A stretch of DNA of 64,000 nucleotides from Silicimonas sp. (GTDB lineage Bacteria > Pseudomonadota > Alphaproteobacteria > Rhodobacterales > Rhodobacteraceae). The stretch covers positions 62,001-126,000 of the forward strand of contig JAJEGW010000208.1 in assembly GCA_022819605.1 (NCBI GenBank). The letters are read 5' to 3'. Under the pieces are notes generated by a model, which searched no databases, was not told the origin of the DNA, and saw nothing but the letters and a program-made list of their open reading frames with translations. The translations under genes were made by a program, and so were the position numbers. Below, in pieces: positions 1 through 8,691 of this stretch (positions are counted from its first letter, which is position 1; every line of letters starts with the position of its first letter).

Positions 1-180
1 CGTGCCGGTTACGGCTTGGGCCAGCATACGACCCTGCGCGTCATAGACGCCTGCCGACAGATCGCCGGCTTCGCGAACGCTTGTGGAGAAAGCCGTGCGC
101 ACCAGGGCCTGCGCTTGTTCCTCCACGACGGAAATCAGGCGGTTCCACATTACCTGGAAGGACACGTTTGAGGGCTCCAT
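1..180 (-). CDS. hyuB: Hydantoinase/oxoprolinase B subunit, N-terminal part only
   Basis: The gene runs off the left edge of the window, leaving the first 60 residues. The visible part reads MEPSNVSFQVMWNRLISVVE and continues with a stretch containing SVREAGDLSAGVYD and QGRMLAQAVTG, the usual start of HyuB/5-oxoprolinase beta-type proteins. With HyuA these form ATP-dependent enzymes that open cyclic amides such as hydantoins or 5-oxoproline in the cytoplasm. The ATG at 178-180 lies 3 bases after the hyuA stop, with AAAGG upstream, so the two genes are translationally linked. The exact substrate cannot be told from this fragment. Confidence 0.88.
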   Translation of the reverse strand, partial: MEPSNVSFQVMWNRLISVVEEQAQALVRTAFSTSVREAGDLSAGVYDAQGRMLAQAVTGT

Positions 181-183
181 GAA

Positions 184-2262
184 CTAACCCTTTACCTGGA
201 TGTCGATGCAACCGTCGGGCTGGCAGATCGCTTTGCTGCCGACCGGCACGATGATCGTCGTTTCGCCCTCGGTGACAGCCCCGGGTCCGACGACATGCTC
301 TCCGGGCGACATGGTGCTTCTGGCGACCGTGACGGCATCCTGAAGCCGGCCACTCGCGGGATCGACAATGCCCCGCCTTCCGGACTCTCTTGCCTTCTCT
401 CCGGCCGGCATCAGGCTCACCGGCTCCACCGCTTCCACAGGCGTTGACGCCCTGACGGACCAGACGGTGATTTCCACATCCAGTCCCGCAACAGGGCGCC
501 CGAAGAGTCTCGTGTAGTCCTCCTCGAACCGCTTCAGGAACGTCGCCGCATCCGGCTCTCTTGCCTGCACATGGGACAGCTGGATCGGGATCTCCCAGCC
601 CTGCCCCGCATATCGCATGTAGACCTTGAACTCGGAGATGATTTCGCTGGTTGCATCGCAGGTCCGGACAAAGCCGGTCGCGTCCTTCTCCAGTTCGGCA
701 AACAGTTCCTTTCCCCGTGCCGCATCGAAATCCGAGAGCCTCATGTAGATCGAACGGTTGGCCTCGAAGCTGAACGGCGCGCGCAGGAACCCGATCGCCG
801 AGCCGACGCTTGCGGCAGGCGGCACGATCAGCCGCTCAATGCCAAGTTTCCCGGCCACCCGTCCGGCATGCAGCGGCGCGGCGCCGCCGAACGCGATCAT
901 CGTGTACTCGCTCAGGTCTTCGCCGTTCTCCACGGCATGGACGCGAGCCGCGTTTGCCATGCTTTCGTCCACGACTTCCGATACGCAGAGGGCTGCCTCG
1001 TCCAGCCCCATGTCAAGCGCATTGCCAACATGTGTCGCGAGTGCCGCTTCCGAAAGGCCGGGCCGAAGCTTGATTGATCCGCCGGCAAAGTTGTCCGGGT
1101 CGATCCTGCCCAGCACCAGGTCCGCGTCCGTCACGCCGGGACGCTCGCCGCCCCTGCCGTAGCACGCAGGTCCCGGCTCCGAGCCTGCGCTTTCCGGTCC
1201 GACCCGGATCTGTCGCATTGCATCCACACGGGCGAGGCTGCCGCCTCCAGCGCCTATCTCGACCATGTCGATCACGGGGATCGAGATCGGCATGCCCGAG
1301 CCCTTCTTGAACCGGTAGGTTCGGGCCACCTCGAAGACCCGGGATGTCCTAGGGGTCTGGTCCTTGATGAGACAGATCTTTGCGGTTGTCCCACCCATGT
1401 CGAAGCTCAGCACCTTCCCGATTCCCTGGCGTGCCGCTACATGCGCGGCATAGACCGCGCCGCCAGCCGGTCCGGATTCGACCAGGCGGACGGGAAATTC
1501 GGCTGCATTCTCCAGCGAGATGATCCCGCCGCCGGAGTGCATCAGGAAGATCTCGCAGCGCACGCCTTCCGCACTGAGACGGTCTTCGAGGCGGCTGAGA
1601 TAGGAATTCATGAGCGGCTTGATGTAGGCGTTGGCCAGCACGGTATTGAAACGCTCGTATTCGCGCATCTGCGGGCTGACCTCGGACGATAGCGACACCA
1701 TGGCATCCGGCATCCGTTCGGCCAGAACCTCTCGCACCATCACTTCATGCGCATCGTTGACATAGGAGTGGATGAAACCGACGGCGACGCTCTCAATGCC
1801 AGCCTCGGCGACACGGTCAACCGTGGCCTCGATTTCGCCCCGGTCCAATGCGACCAGCACATCGCCTCCCGCGCTCACGCGTTCGCGAACGGTGAATCTC
1901 ATCTGCCGCGGCGCAAGCGGCTCGGGCAGATTCAGGTTCAGGTCATATTGTTCGAACCGAGATTCGGTGCGCATTTCGATGACATCACGAAATCCCTCGG
2001 TCGTGATCAGCGCCGTCTTCGCCCCCCGTCGCTCGATAAGGGCATTTGTCGCCAAAGTCGTGCCATGAATGATCTGCCCGATCTCGCCGGGACGTATCCC
2101 CGCCTTGCCGCATGCTAGATGCATGCCGTCGACAATAGCGTCTTCGGGGGCCGCGTAGGTGGTAAGAACCTTGGCCAGGAACTGCTCGCCATCGCGCTCC
2201 AGCACGATGTCGGTAAAGGTCCCGCCGATATCAACGCCGAGTCGGATGGAGCCAGAAAGCAA
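184..2262 (-). CDS. hyuA: Hydantoinase/oxoprolinase A subunit (ATP-binding)
   Basis: The 692-residue protein is the partner of HyuB in ATP-dependent hydrolysis of cyclic amides such as N-methylhydantoin or 5-oxoproline. The N-terminus carries the phosphate-binding motif LGVDIGGTFTDIVLE (hydantoinaseA_N type). A central SFDMGGTTAKICLI repeats the actin/ASKHA phosphate loop, and AFGGAAPLHAGRVA lies in the C-terminal part. I place the start at the TTG at 2262 because GAGGGG lies 9 bases upstream and this gives the family's usual length. The reading frame stays open to 2442, but those extra residues look like shadow sequence. HyuB follows after 3 bases. The gene is divergent from bolA. Substrate unknown. 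Confidence 0.88.
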   Translation of the reverse strand: MLSGSIRLGVDIGGTFTDIVLERDGEQFLAKVLTTYAAPEDAIVDGMHLACGKAGIRPGEIGQIIHGTTLATNALIERRGAKTALITTEGFRDVIEMRTESRFEQYDLNLNLPEPLAPRQMRFTVRERVSAGGDVLVALDRGEIEATVDRVAEAGIESVAVGFIHSYVNDAHEVMVREVLAERMPDAMVSLSSEVSPQMREYERFNTVLANAYIKPLMNSYLSRLEDRLSAEGVRCEIFLMHSGGGIISLENAAEFPVRLVESGPAGGAVYAAHVAARQGIGKVLSFDMGGTTAKICLIKDQTPRTSRVFEVARTYRFKKGSGMPISIPVIDMVEIGAGGGSLARVDAMRQIRVGPESAGSEPGPACYGRGGERPGVTDADLVLGRIDPDNFAGGSIKLRPGLSEAALATHVGNALDMGLDEAALCVSEVVDESMANAARVHAVENGEDLSEYTMIAFGGAAPLHAGRVAGKLGIERLIVPPAASVGSAIGFLRAPFSFEANRSIYMRLSDFDAARGKELFAELEKDATGFVRTCDATSEIISEFKVYMRYAGQGWEIPIQLSHVQAREPDAATFLKRFEEDYTRLFGRPVAGLDVEITVWSVRASTPVEAVEPVSLMPAGEKARESGRRGIVDPASGRLQDAVTVARSTMSPGEHVVGPGAVTEGETTIIVPVGSKAICQPDGCIDIQVKG

Positions 2263-2549
2263 GTTGTCGGTCCCCTCAGAATTTCGGAAAGTTCCCGGAA
2301 TCACCTGCGCATGTCTCAAGCGGACGAAGAGAAAACGCAAACCTAAATTTGAACCCAGGACGATCCTCGTTCGAACCTTAATTGAACTCGTTCGCCCGAA
2401 CGGCAATCCTGCTGGCCAGGGAATGGTCCGCCGCTTCCCCATTGCCGGCTGGAGCTAACGAAGTGCTCGCGGGCCAGACCGAAACGTGCAGCTTGCAGGG
2501 CCTGCTCTTGCACCATAGATTCGCAGCAGACATTGCGAGGGAACGACCC

Positions 2550-2786
2550 ATGCCGATGCAGGCTCACGAAATCGAGGCGCTCCTGCGAGAGCGCTTCCCG
2601 AACGCAACCATACAGATCGGCGGCGATGACGGCGTCCACATGTCGGCGATGGTGATCGACGAGAGCTTTCGGGGCATGAACCGCGTTGAGCAGCAGCGCG
2701 CGGTCTATGCCGCACTGAAGGGTCGGATGGACGGACCGGACGGCGAGTTGCACGCGCTGGCGCTGACCACCAGGGCTCCGGAATAG
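2550..2786 (+). CDS. bolA: BolA/IbaG-family protein
   Basis: This 78-residue protein starts MPMQAHEIEALLRERFPNA and contains the BolA core with a conserved His (DGVHMSAMVI) and the helix QQRAVYAALKG. BolA proteins partner with monothiol CGFS glutaredoxins in iron-sulfur cluster handling, and grxD lies about 100 bases downstream, which fits. The start is the ATG at 2550, with GAGGGA about 7 bases upstream. The open frame extends back to 2382, but that part shows no homology signal and lacks a ribosome-binding site. The short length resembles the IbaG/BolA2 type rather than the longer BolA1 type. Confidence 0.9.
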   Translation: MPMQAHEIEALLRERFPNATIQIGGDDGVHMSAMVIDESFRGMNRVEQQRAVYAALKGRMDGPDGELHALALTTRAPE

Positions 2787-2891
2787 CCCGCTGCTGGGAC
2801 AGTCATCCCGAAAGACGTCTCGGACGCTTTGCAATTCGCGCCATCGCGGACTATCTGTCAGGAACATGGCCGCGAATTCAGAGAGATTGAG

Positions 2892-3254
2892 ATGACTGCG
2901 CAGGAACAGATCAAGGACACCGTCGACGCCAATGACGTGGTGCTCTTCATGAAGGGCACCAAGGCGATGCCGCAATGCGGGTTTTCGAGTCGCGTGGTCG
3001 GCGTACTGAATTTCATGGGCGTCGAATTCAGGGACGTGAACGTCCTCGCCGATGAAGGCATTCGTCAGGGCATCAAGGACTACTCGGACTGGCCGACGAT
3101 TCCACAGCTCTACGTCAAGGGCGAGTTCGTCGGCGGCTGTGACATCATCACCGAGATGACCCTTTCTGGTGAACTGGACCAGCTCTTTGACAAGGAGGGC
3201 GTTGCCTACGACAAGGACGCCGCTGACAAGATCCGGGAGCACAACAGCGAATAG
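2892..3254 (+). CDS. grxD: Monothiol glutaredoxin Grx4/GrxD
   Basis: The 120-residue protein has the monothiol signature CGFS in MPQCGFSSRVV (Cys29), the cis-proline/GSH segment DWPTIPQLYVKGEFVGGCDI and the MKGTK motif, all typical of Grx4. Such proteins bind a bridging [2Fe-2S] cluster with glutathione and with BolA and pass it to apo-proteins or iron sensors. The ATG at 2892 was chosen because the upstream 21 codons of the open frame are not family sequence and AGAGA lies just before it. It follows bolA in the same direction, the standard alphaproteobacterial pair. Confidence 0.95.
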   Translation: MTAQEQIKDTVDANDVVLFMKGTKAMPQCGFSSRVVGVLNFMGVEFRDVNVLADEGIRQGIKDYSDWPTIPQLYVKGEFVGGCDIITEMTLSGELDQLFDKEGVAYDKDAADKIREHNSE

Positions 3255-3406
3255 GCCCCGGCGGTTTATGCTGTCGGTGCCCGTAGCAGGCAAGGCGGGG
3301 ACTCGACGCCGCTGCTCCGAGGCAAATCCTTGTCAGCCGAACTGGATACTGTCGACATTCGACTTGCCGGATTCTGCCGAGAGCGCCCGGCATGGCTGAA
3401 TTCTTG

Positions 3407-3419
3407 ATTGCGCCGCAAT
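3407..3419. promoter_or_regulatory. Short palindrome upstream of the peptide transporter operon
   Basis: ATTGCG-C-CGCAAT is a perfect 6-bp inverted repeat around one base. It lies about 70 bases before the GTG of the first binding-protein gene and is flanked on both sides by GAATTC. It could be a regulator site for the transporter operon. Size and position are the only support. Confidence 0.2.
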
Positions 3420-3486
3420 GAATTCCTTGTTGCCATTGCCACGCGCGCACCCTTTGATCAGTCCACTGACCGGAACAGGGCAACTC

Positions 3487-5067
3487 GTGCGGAGCAAGTA
3501 CCTGATCATGGCCACTGCACTGCTGACGGCGACAGCGCTGGACGCAGGTGCCGAAGCGCTGCGATGGGCGCGGGCGGGTGACTCGCTGACGCTGGACCCG
3601 CACGCGCAGAACGAAGGCCCGACTTCCGCGCTGGCGCATCAGATCATGGAGCCCTTGGTCCTCCGGGACATGACCGGCAGGATCGTTCCGGCGCTGGCAA
3701 CCGAATGGAGCCCGTCCGAAAGCGATCCGGACGTCTGGGTCTTCAAGCTGCGCGAAGGCGTGAGGTTCCACGACGGCGCGGAGTTCGACAGCGAGGATGC
3801 GGTCTTCTCGTTCAACCGCGCCATGACCCCGGAGAGCGACTTCAAGACGCTTCTCGCTTCGGTCAAGGAGGTGCGCGCGCCCGGCAGGCACGTGTTCGAG
3901 ATCGTGACCGACGGACCGAACCCGATCATGCCGGCCAACCTCACCAACATCTTCATCCTCGACAAGGACTGGGCCGAAGCGAACAACGCGGTAAAGGTTC
4001 AGGACTACGGGGGCGGCGAGAACACCTATGCCGCTCAGAACGCCAATGGAACCGGCCCCTACAGGCTCGTCAGCCGCGAGCCCGACGCCAAGACGGTGCT
4101 CGCGATAAACGAGGACTACTGGGGCAAGGACGAATTCCCGATGGAGGTGACGGAAATCGTCTACACGCCGATCACGAACGGCGCCACCCGTGTTGCCGCG
4201 CTGCTGTCGGGCGAGGTGGACTTCATCCAGGATGTCCCGGTTCAGGATATTGCACGCGTCGCAAGCAGCGACGGCCTTGACGTTCGGACTGCCCTGCAAA
4301 ACCGCGTGATCTTCTTCGGAATGAATGTCGGCGATGACGACCTGGCCACGGACAATGTCGACGGAAGAAACCCCTTTGCCGATATCCGCGTGCGGCAGGC
4401 AATCAACGTCGCGATCAACCGGGACGCCATCAAGAAGATCGTGATGCGCAACCAGTCTCAGCCTGCTGGGGTCATCATGCCACCCTTCGTCAACGGCTGG
4501 ACAGAAGAGCTCGATCAGGCGCCCCGTCCTGACATCGCGACCGCGAAGGCACTCATGGCCGCCGCCGGCTACGGCGACGGGTTCTCCGTCCGGCTCAACT
4601 GCCCGAACGACCGCTACATCAACGACGAGTTCATCTGCCGGGCGGCGGTCGGGATGCTTGCCCAGATCGGAGTCGCAGTGACCATGGAGGCGCTGCCAAA
4701 GGCTCAGCACTTCCCCCTGATCAGCAACCTGAAGACCGACTTCTACTTGCTTGGCTGGGGCGTGCAGACCTACGATTCCGAGCACATCTTCAATTTCCTG
4801 GTTCATTCACGAGACGAAAAATACGGATCCTGGAACGGCACGCGCTTCAGCGACGCCGGTCTCGACGCCAAGATCGAAGCGCTGGCGACCGAGATCGATC
4901 TGGCCAAGCGCGATCGCATGATCGCCGAGATATGGCAGGCGGTTCAGGACGAGCAGATCTACATCCCGATCCACCACCAAGTGCTCAACTGGGGCATGAA
5001 ATCAAACATCCAGATCATCGTGGCATCCGACGACACGGCCAAGTTCAAGTATTTCAGCCTTGACTGA
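3487..5067 (+). CDS. Peptide-type ABC substrate-binding protein (SBP family 5), copy 1
   Basis: This periplasmic binding protein belongs to a dipeptide/oligopeptide-type importer. After a signal peptide (about residues 1-24, hydrophobic MATALLTATAL, cleavage near DAGA-EA) comes the family-5 pattern ALRWARAGDSLTLDPHA, then GVRFHDGAEFDSEDAVFSFNRA, and a C-terminal QIYIPIHHQVLNWGMK. The GTG at 3487 was preferred to the ATG at 3418. It aligns exactly with the start of the next gene and gives the same 526 residues, and AGGG lies 6 bases upstream. It is a tandem paralogue of the following gene, with long identical stretches. Ligand unknown; transport of peptides, opines or similar molecules is possible. 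Confidence 0.88.
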   Translation: MRSKYLIMATALLTATALDAGAEALRWARAGDSLTLDPHAQNEGPTSALAHQIMEPLVLRDMTGRIVPALATEWSPSESDPDVWVFKLREGVRFHDGAEFDSEDAVFSFNRAMTPESDFKTLLASVKEVRAPGRHVFEIVTDGPNPIMPANLTNIFILDKDWAEANNAVKVQDYGGGENTYAAQNANGTGPYRLVSREPDAKTVLAINEDYWGKDEFPMEVTEIVYTPITNGATRVAALLSGEVDFIQDVPVQDIARVASSDGLDVRTALQNRVIFFGMNVGDDDLATDNVDGRNPFADIRVRQAINVAINRDAIKKIVMRNQSQPAGVIMPPFVNGWTEELDQAPRPDIATAKALMAAAGYGDGFSVRLNCPNDRYINDEFICRAAVGMLAQIGVAVTMEALPKAQHFPLISNLKTDFYLLGWGVQTYDSEHIFNFLVHSRDEKYGSWNGTRFSDAGLDAKIEALATEIDLAKRDRMIAEIWQAVQDEQIYIPIHHQVLNWGMKSNIQIIVASDDTAKFKYFSLD

Positions 5068-5202
5068 GGCCAAGGTGACCCCAGGGCCCGCATGGAAGCC
5101 GTCTTCGGCCTCAGGACGCAGTTCCACGCATGCGGCAAATGCCCCATTGCAAATCCGTACGCAGGGCCATTACCTCAGCCTGTCTAACAAGGAGGACAGA
5201 TC

Positions 5203-6783
5203 ATGCAGACCAAATGTCTGACAATTGCAGCAGCGTTGCTTGCAGCGACCTCGCTGGGAGCGAGTGCCGAAGCGCTGCGTTGGGCGCGGGCGGGCGACTC
5301 GCTGACGCTCGACCCGCACGCGCAAAACGAGGGCCCGACCTCCGCGCTGGCGCACCAGATCATGGAACCACTGGTCATGCGGGACATGACCGGGGCGATC
5401 GTGCCGGCATTGGCCACCGAATGGGGCCCGTCCGAGGACGATCCGAACGTCTGGGTCTTCAAGCTGCGCGAAGGCGTGAGGTTCCACGACGGCGCGGAGT
5501 TCGACAGCGAGGACGCGGTGTTCTCGTTCAACCGCGCCATGACTCCGGACAGTGACTACAAGGAGCTTCTCGCCTCAGTCAAGGAAGTGCGTGCACCCAG
5601 CAAGTACATGTTCGAGATCGTGACCGACGGGCCGAACCCGATCATGCCTTCCAACCTCACCAATCTCTTCATCATCGACCAGGGCTGGGCCGAGGCGAAC
5701 AATGCGGTGAAGGTGCAGGACTACGAGGGCGGCGAGGACACCTACGCAGCCAAGAACGCCAACGGGACAGGTCCTTACAAGCTCGTGAGCCGTGAACCCG
5801 ACACAAAGACGGTGCTCACGATCAACGGCGACTACTGGGGCAAGGACGAGTTCCCAATGGAGGTGACGGAAATCGTCTACACGCCGATCCAGAACGCCGC
5901 GACCCGGGTCGCTGCTCTCCTCTCCGGCGAGGTCGACTTCATCCAGGACGTACCGGTGCAAGACTTGTCGCGCGTCGCCGGCAGCGACGGGCTGGACGTG
6001 CGAACCGCGCCGCAAAACCGCGTGATTTTCTTCGGAATGAATGTCGGCGATGACGACCTGGCCACGGACAATGTCGAGGGCAAAAACCCGTTCGCAGACA
6101 TCCAAGTGAGACAGGCATTCAACATCGCGATCAACCGCGATGCCATAATGAAGGTCGTGATGCGTGAGCAGTCGCAGCCGGCGGGGGTCATCATGCCGCC
6201 CTTCGTCAACGGCTGGACCGCCGCACTGGACCAGGTTCCAGACCACGACGTCGACGCCGCAAAGGCGCTCATGGCCGAGGCTGGCTACGGAGACGGGTTC
6301 TCGATCCGGCTCAACTGCCCGAACGACCGCTACATCAACGACGAGGCCATTTGCCAGGCGGCGGTCGGAATGCTGGCGCAGATCGGTGTCACGGTAACCC
6401 TGGAAGCCTTGCCAAAGGCCCAGCACTTTCCGCTGATCAACAAGCTGGAAACCGACTTCTACATGCTCGGCTGGGGCGTCCCGACCTACGATTCCGAATA
6501 CATCTTCAACTTCCTCGTCCATTCGCGGGACGAAAAGTACGGATCGTGGAACGGTACGCGCTTCGGAGACGCCGGCCTTGATGCCAAGATCGAGGCGCTC
6601 GCTTCCGAGACGGACCTGCCGAAGCGCAACGGCATGATCGCCGAGATCTGGCAAGCGGTCCAGGACGAGCAGATCTACGTCCCGATCCACCACCAGGTGC
6701 TGAACTGGGGCATGAGGTCCGACATCCAGACCATCGTTGCCCCGGACGATACGGCCAAGTTCAAGTATTTCAGCTTCAATTGA
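5203..6783 (+). CDS. Peptide-type ABC substrate-binding protein (SBP family 5), copy 2
   Basis: The 526-residue protein is collinear with copy 1 along its whole length without visible gaps; for example EALRWARAGDSLTLDPHAQ is identical. It has a clear signal peptide (MQTKCLTIAAALLAATSLG, cleavage near ASA-EA). AAGGAGG lies 7 bases before the ATG, a much stronger ribosome-binding site than copy 1 has, so this copy may be made in larger amounts. Differences cluster in scattered surface-like positions (for example VDGRN against VEGKN, NMGI against NWGM contexts). The pair arose by tandem duplication and probably gives overlapping ligand ranges for one shared membrane complex. Confidence 0.9.
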   Translation: MQTKCLTIAAALLAATSLGASAEALRWARAGDSLTLDPHAQNEGPTSALAHQIMEPLVMRDMTGAIVPALATEWGPSEDDPNVWVFKLREGVRFHDGAEFDSEDAVFSFNRAMTPDSDYKELLASVKEVRAPSKYMFEIVTDGPNPIMPSNLTNLFIIDQGWAEANNAVKVQDYEGGEDTYAAKNANGTGPYKLVSREPDTKTVLTINGDYWGKDEFPMEVTEIVYTPIQNAATRVAALLSGEVDFIQDVPVQDLSRVAGSDGLDVRTAPQNRVIFFGMNVGDDDLATDNVEGKNPFADIQVRQAFNIAINRDAIMKVVMREQSQPAGVIMPPFVNGWTAALDQVPDHDVDAAKALMAEAGYGDGFSIRLNCPNDRYINDEAICQAAVGMLAQIGVTVTLEALPKAQHFPLINKLETDFYMLGWGVPTYDSEYIFNFLVHSRDEKYGSWNGTRFGDAGLDAKIEALASETDLPKRNGMIAEIWQAVQDEQIYVPIHHQVLNWGMRSDIQTIVAPDDTAKFKYFSFN

Positions 6784-6796
6784 ACCAGGAACAGCC

Positions 6797-6824
6797 CGGA
6801 GGGCGGTGTGCGTGCCGCCCTCCG
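6797..6824 (+). terminator. GC-rich hairpin after binding-protein copy 2
   Basis: A perfect 10-bp stem (CGGAGGGCGG pairing with CCGCCCTCCG) with an 8-base loop starts 13 bases after the stop codon. There is no proper T run after it (GATCCTT), so it may act as an mRNA-stabilising or partial terminator element rather than a strong intrinsic terminator. Such a hairpin would keep binding-protein mRNA in excess over the downstream genes. Confidence 0.45.
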
Positions 6825-7019
6825 ATCCTTGAATTGCCTTGCTGCGCAAGGCGCCGAGCCCATCCATCGACCTCTCCAGGGCCGTTCTGGTCCGGCATCG
6901 CGAGTCGCGGCATCCATCGCCTTGTCGGCATGCGTTCATCGCGGAAGGAGGAGCGACCGTGCCTTGCCATCCGCTACAGACATGCCAGAGTGGTGCCTGC
7001 TGACACAAAGGGGGATACA

Positions 7020-8597
7020 ATGACAGCAAGAGCTTCAACCAGTGCACTGGTTTTCCTATTGGCAACCGGCATCGCTGCCGGCACGCATGCCGAAACATTC
7101 AGATGGGCGGGCACCACCGACCCGCAGACGATGGATCCGCATGCCGTGAGCTCGGCGCCGGTCCTCGGCTTCCTGAACAACGTCTACGAGGGTCTCGTGC
7201 GCCGCGGCAGGGACATGTCGATCGAGCCCGCGCTGGCCACAAGCTGGGAACCCATCGGCGACGGCGCCGGCTGGCGCTTCTTCCTCCGTCAGGGTGTCAC
7301 GTTCCACGATGGAAGCGAGTTCGACGCTGACGACGTGGTCTTTTCCTACGAACGCGCATCATCGGAAGCGTCGGACGTGCGCAGCTGGTTTGCGACCGTA
7401 TCGGACGTGATCAAGGTTGACGACTTCACGATTGACGTCATGACCAACGTGCCGAACCCGATCTTCCCGGACTCGATCGCCAACTGGATGATGATGGATG
7501 CAGGCTGGGCCGAAGCGAACGGCGCGGCGCTGCCGGACAAGGAGTCTGGCAACCATGCCACGCTCAACGCCAACGGCACCGGCGCCTTCGTGCTGAGCGG
7601 CCGCCAGCCCGGACTGGAGACGGTTCTCCGACCGTTTGGCAACTGGTGGGGCGAAGTCGAGCACAACATCACCGAGGCGACTTTCCTGCCCATTCAGAAC
7701 CCGGCCACGGCCGTCGCCGCCCTGCTCTCGGGCGATGTGGACCTGATCAACCCGGTGCCAATCCAGGACGCCGAGCGGCTGTCCGGCCATGACGCGGTCA
7801 AGGTCATCCGGGGCATCGAGGCCCGTGTCATCATGCTTGGCTTCTCCCACGAAGCGGAAGCCCTGAAATACGGCCCCAACACTGGTGATCCGAATCCCTT
7901 CAGGGACGTGCGCGTGCGCGAGGCGGTGGCAAGCGCGATCAACGTGCCTGCCATCCTGCAGACCATCATGCGCGGCAGCGCCGAACCGGCAAGCCAGCTT
8001 GTCAGTCCCGCGATGCGAGGCTTTTCCACGGCAAATGACGTGCGCCCGGCATTCGATCCGGACAGTGCAAGGACATTGCTCGCCGAGGCTGGCTATCCAG
8101 ATGGGTTCGGCTTCGGCCTCAAGTGTCCGAACGACCGCTACCTGAACGACGAGGCTGTCTGCCAGGCCGTCGTCGGCATGCTGGCTCAGGTGGGCGTCAC
8201 GGCCGAACTCGACGCGATGCCGGTCCGCAACTACTGGCCGGAACTGCGGGAGGACAACTTCGACATGTACATGCTTGGCTGGTCACCAGGCACCTTCGAT
8301 CACGAGCATCCAATCCGTTTCCTCGCTTCCACCCCGAACAGCGAGAAGAAGCTTGGCAGCTGGAACTTCGGGGGATACTCGAATTCCCGAATCGATGAGC
8401 TCCTGCCGATGATCCAGTCCGAGATCGACGACACCGAACGGCAGGCGATGCTGGACGAGGTGACGGCGCTCTATCAGGACGAGCATGCCTACGTGACGAT
8501 GTACGTCCAGCCGCTCGTTTGGGGCGCCCAATCAAATGTCGAGCTGACGCAGCGACCGGACAACTTCTTCATCCTGCGTTGGGTAAGGGTCAACTGA
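7020..8597 (+). CDS. Peptide-type ABC substrate-binding protein (SBP family 5), third member
   Basis: The 525-residue protein begins with a signal peptide (MTARASTSALVFLLATGIAA, cleavage near THA-ET). It continues with TFRWAGTTDPQTMDPHAVSS and GVTFHDGSEFDADDVVFSYERA, so it has the same fold as the two preceding genes. It is clearly more diverged: the middle and C-terminal parts differ in many positions and the ending is YVQPLVWGAQSNVE. AAGGGGGA precedes the ATG at 7020. The frame is open back to 6780, but that part is intergenic in character. It is the copy closest to the permease genes and may be the original binding protein of this importer. Confidence 0.9.
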   Translation: MTARASTSALVFLLATGIAAGTHAETFRWAGTTDPQTMDPHAVSSAPVLGFLNNVYEGLVRRGRDMSIEPALATSWEPIGDGAGWRFFLRQGVTFHDGSEFDADDVVFSYERASSEASDVRSWFATVSDVIKVDDFTIDVMTNVPNPIFPDSIANWMMMDAGWAEANGAALPDKESGNHATLNANGTGAFVLSGRQPGLETVLRPFGNWWGEVEHNITEATFLPIQNPATAVAALLSGDVDLINPVPIQDAERLSGHDAVKVIRGIEARVIMLGFSHEAEALKYGPNTGDPNPFRDVRVREAVASAINVPAILQTIMRGSAEPASQLVSPAMRGFSTANDVRPAFDPDSARTLLAEAGYPDGFGFGLKCPNDRYLNDEAVCQAVVGMLAQVGVTAELDAMPVRNYWPELREDNFDMYMLGWSPGTFDHEHPIRFLASTPNSEKKLGSWNFGGYSNSRIDELLPMIQSEIDDTERQAMLDEVTALYQDEHAYVTMYVQPLVWGAQSNVELTQRPDNFFILRWVRVN

Positions 8598-8617
8598 CCT
8601 GGCGCACACTGCACCGT

Positions 8618-8639
8618 CGGCCCGCCTCCGGGCGGGCCG
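8618..8639 (+). terminator. GC hairpin between the third binding protein and the permease
   Basis: A perfect 9-bp stem (CGGCCCGCC / GGCGGGCCG) with a TCCG loop lies 20 bases after the stop codon. No T run follows. Its place between a binding-protein gene and its permeases is typical of hairpins that lower downstream expression or protect the upstream mRNA 3' end. Confidence 0.45.
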
Positions 8640-8691
8640 GATGCGCTTTCTGCCCGCGCCTTCTTCGCCGTAACGGTCACGGGGAAGCCAA

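Noticed and set aside
5064-5114. 8-bp inverted repeat CTGAGGCC/GGCCTCAG after binding-protein copy 1 as terminator
   Set aside because: The loop is 35 bases and no T run follows, so it is not a convincing terminator.
3148-7098. Long minus-strand frames (552 and 507 codons) opposite the first two binding-protein genes
   Set aside because: They mirror the codon pattern of clear genes on the plus strand, lack family motifs, and both copies show the same artefact because the genes are duplicates.
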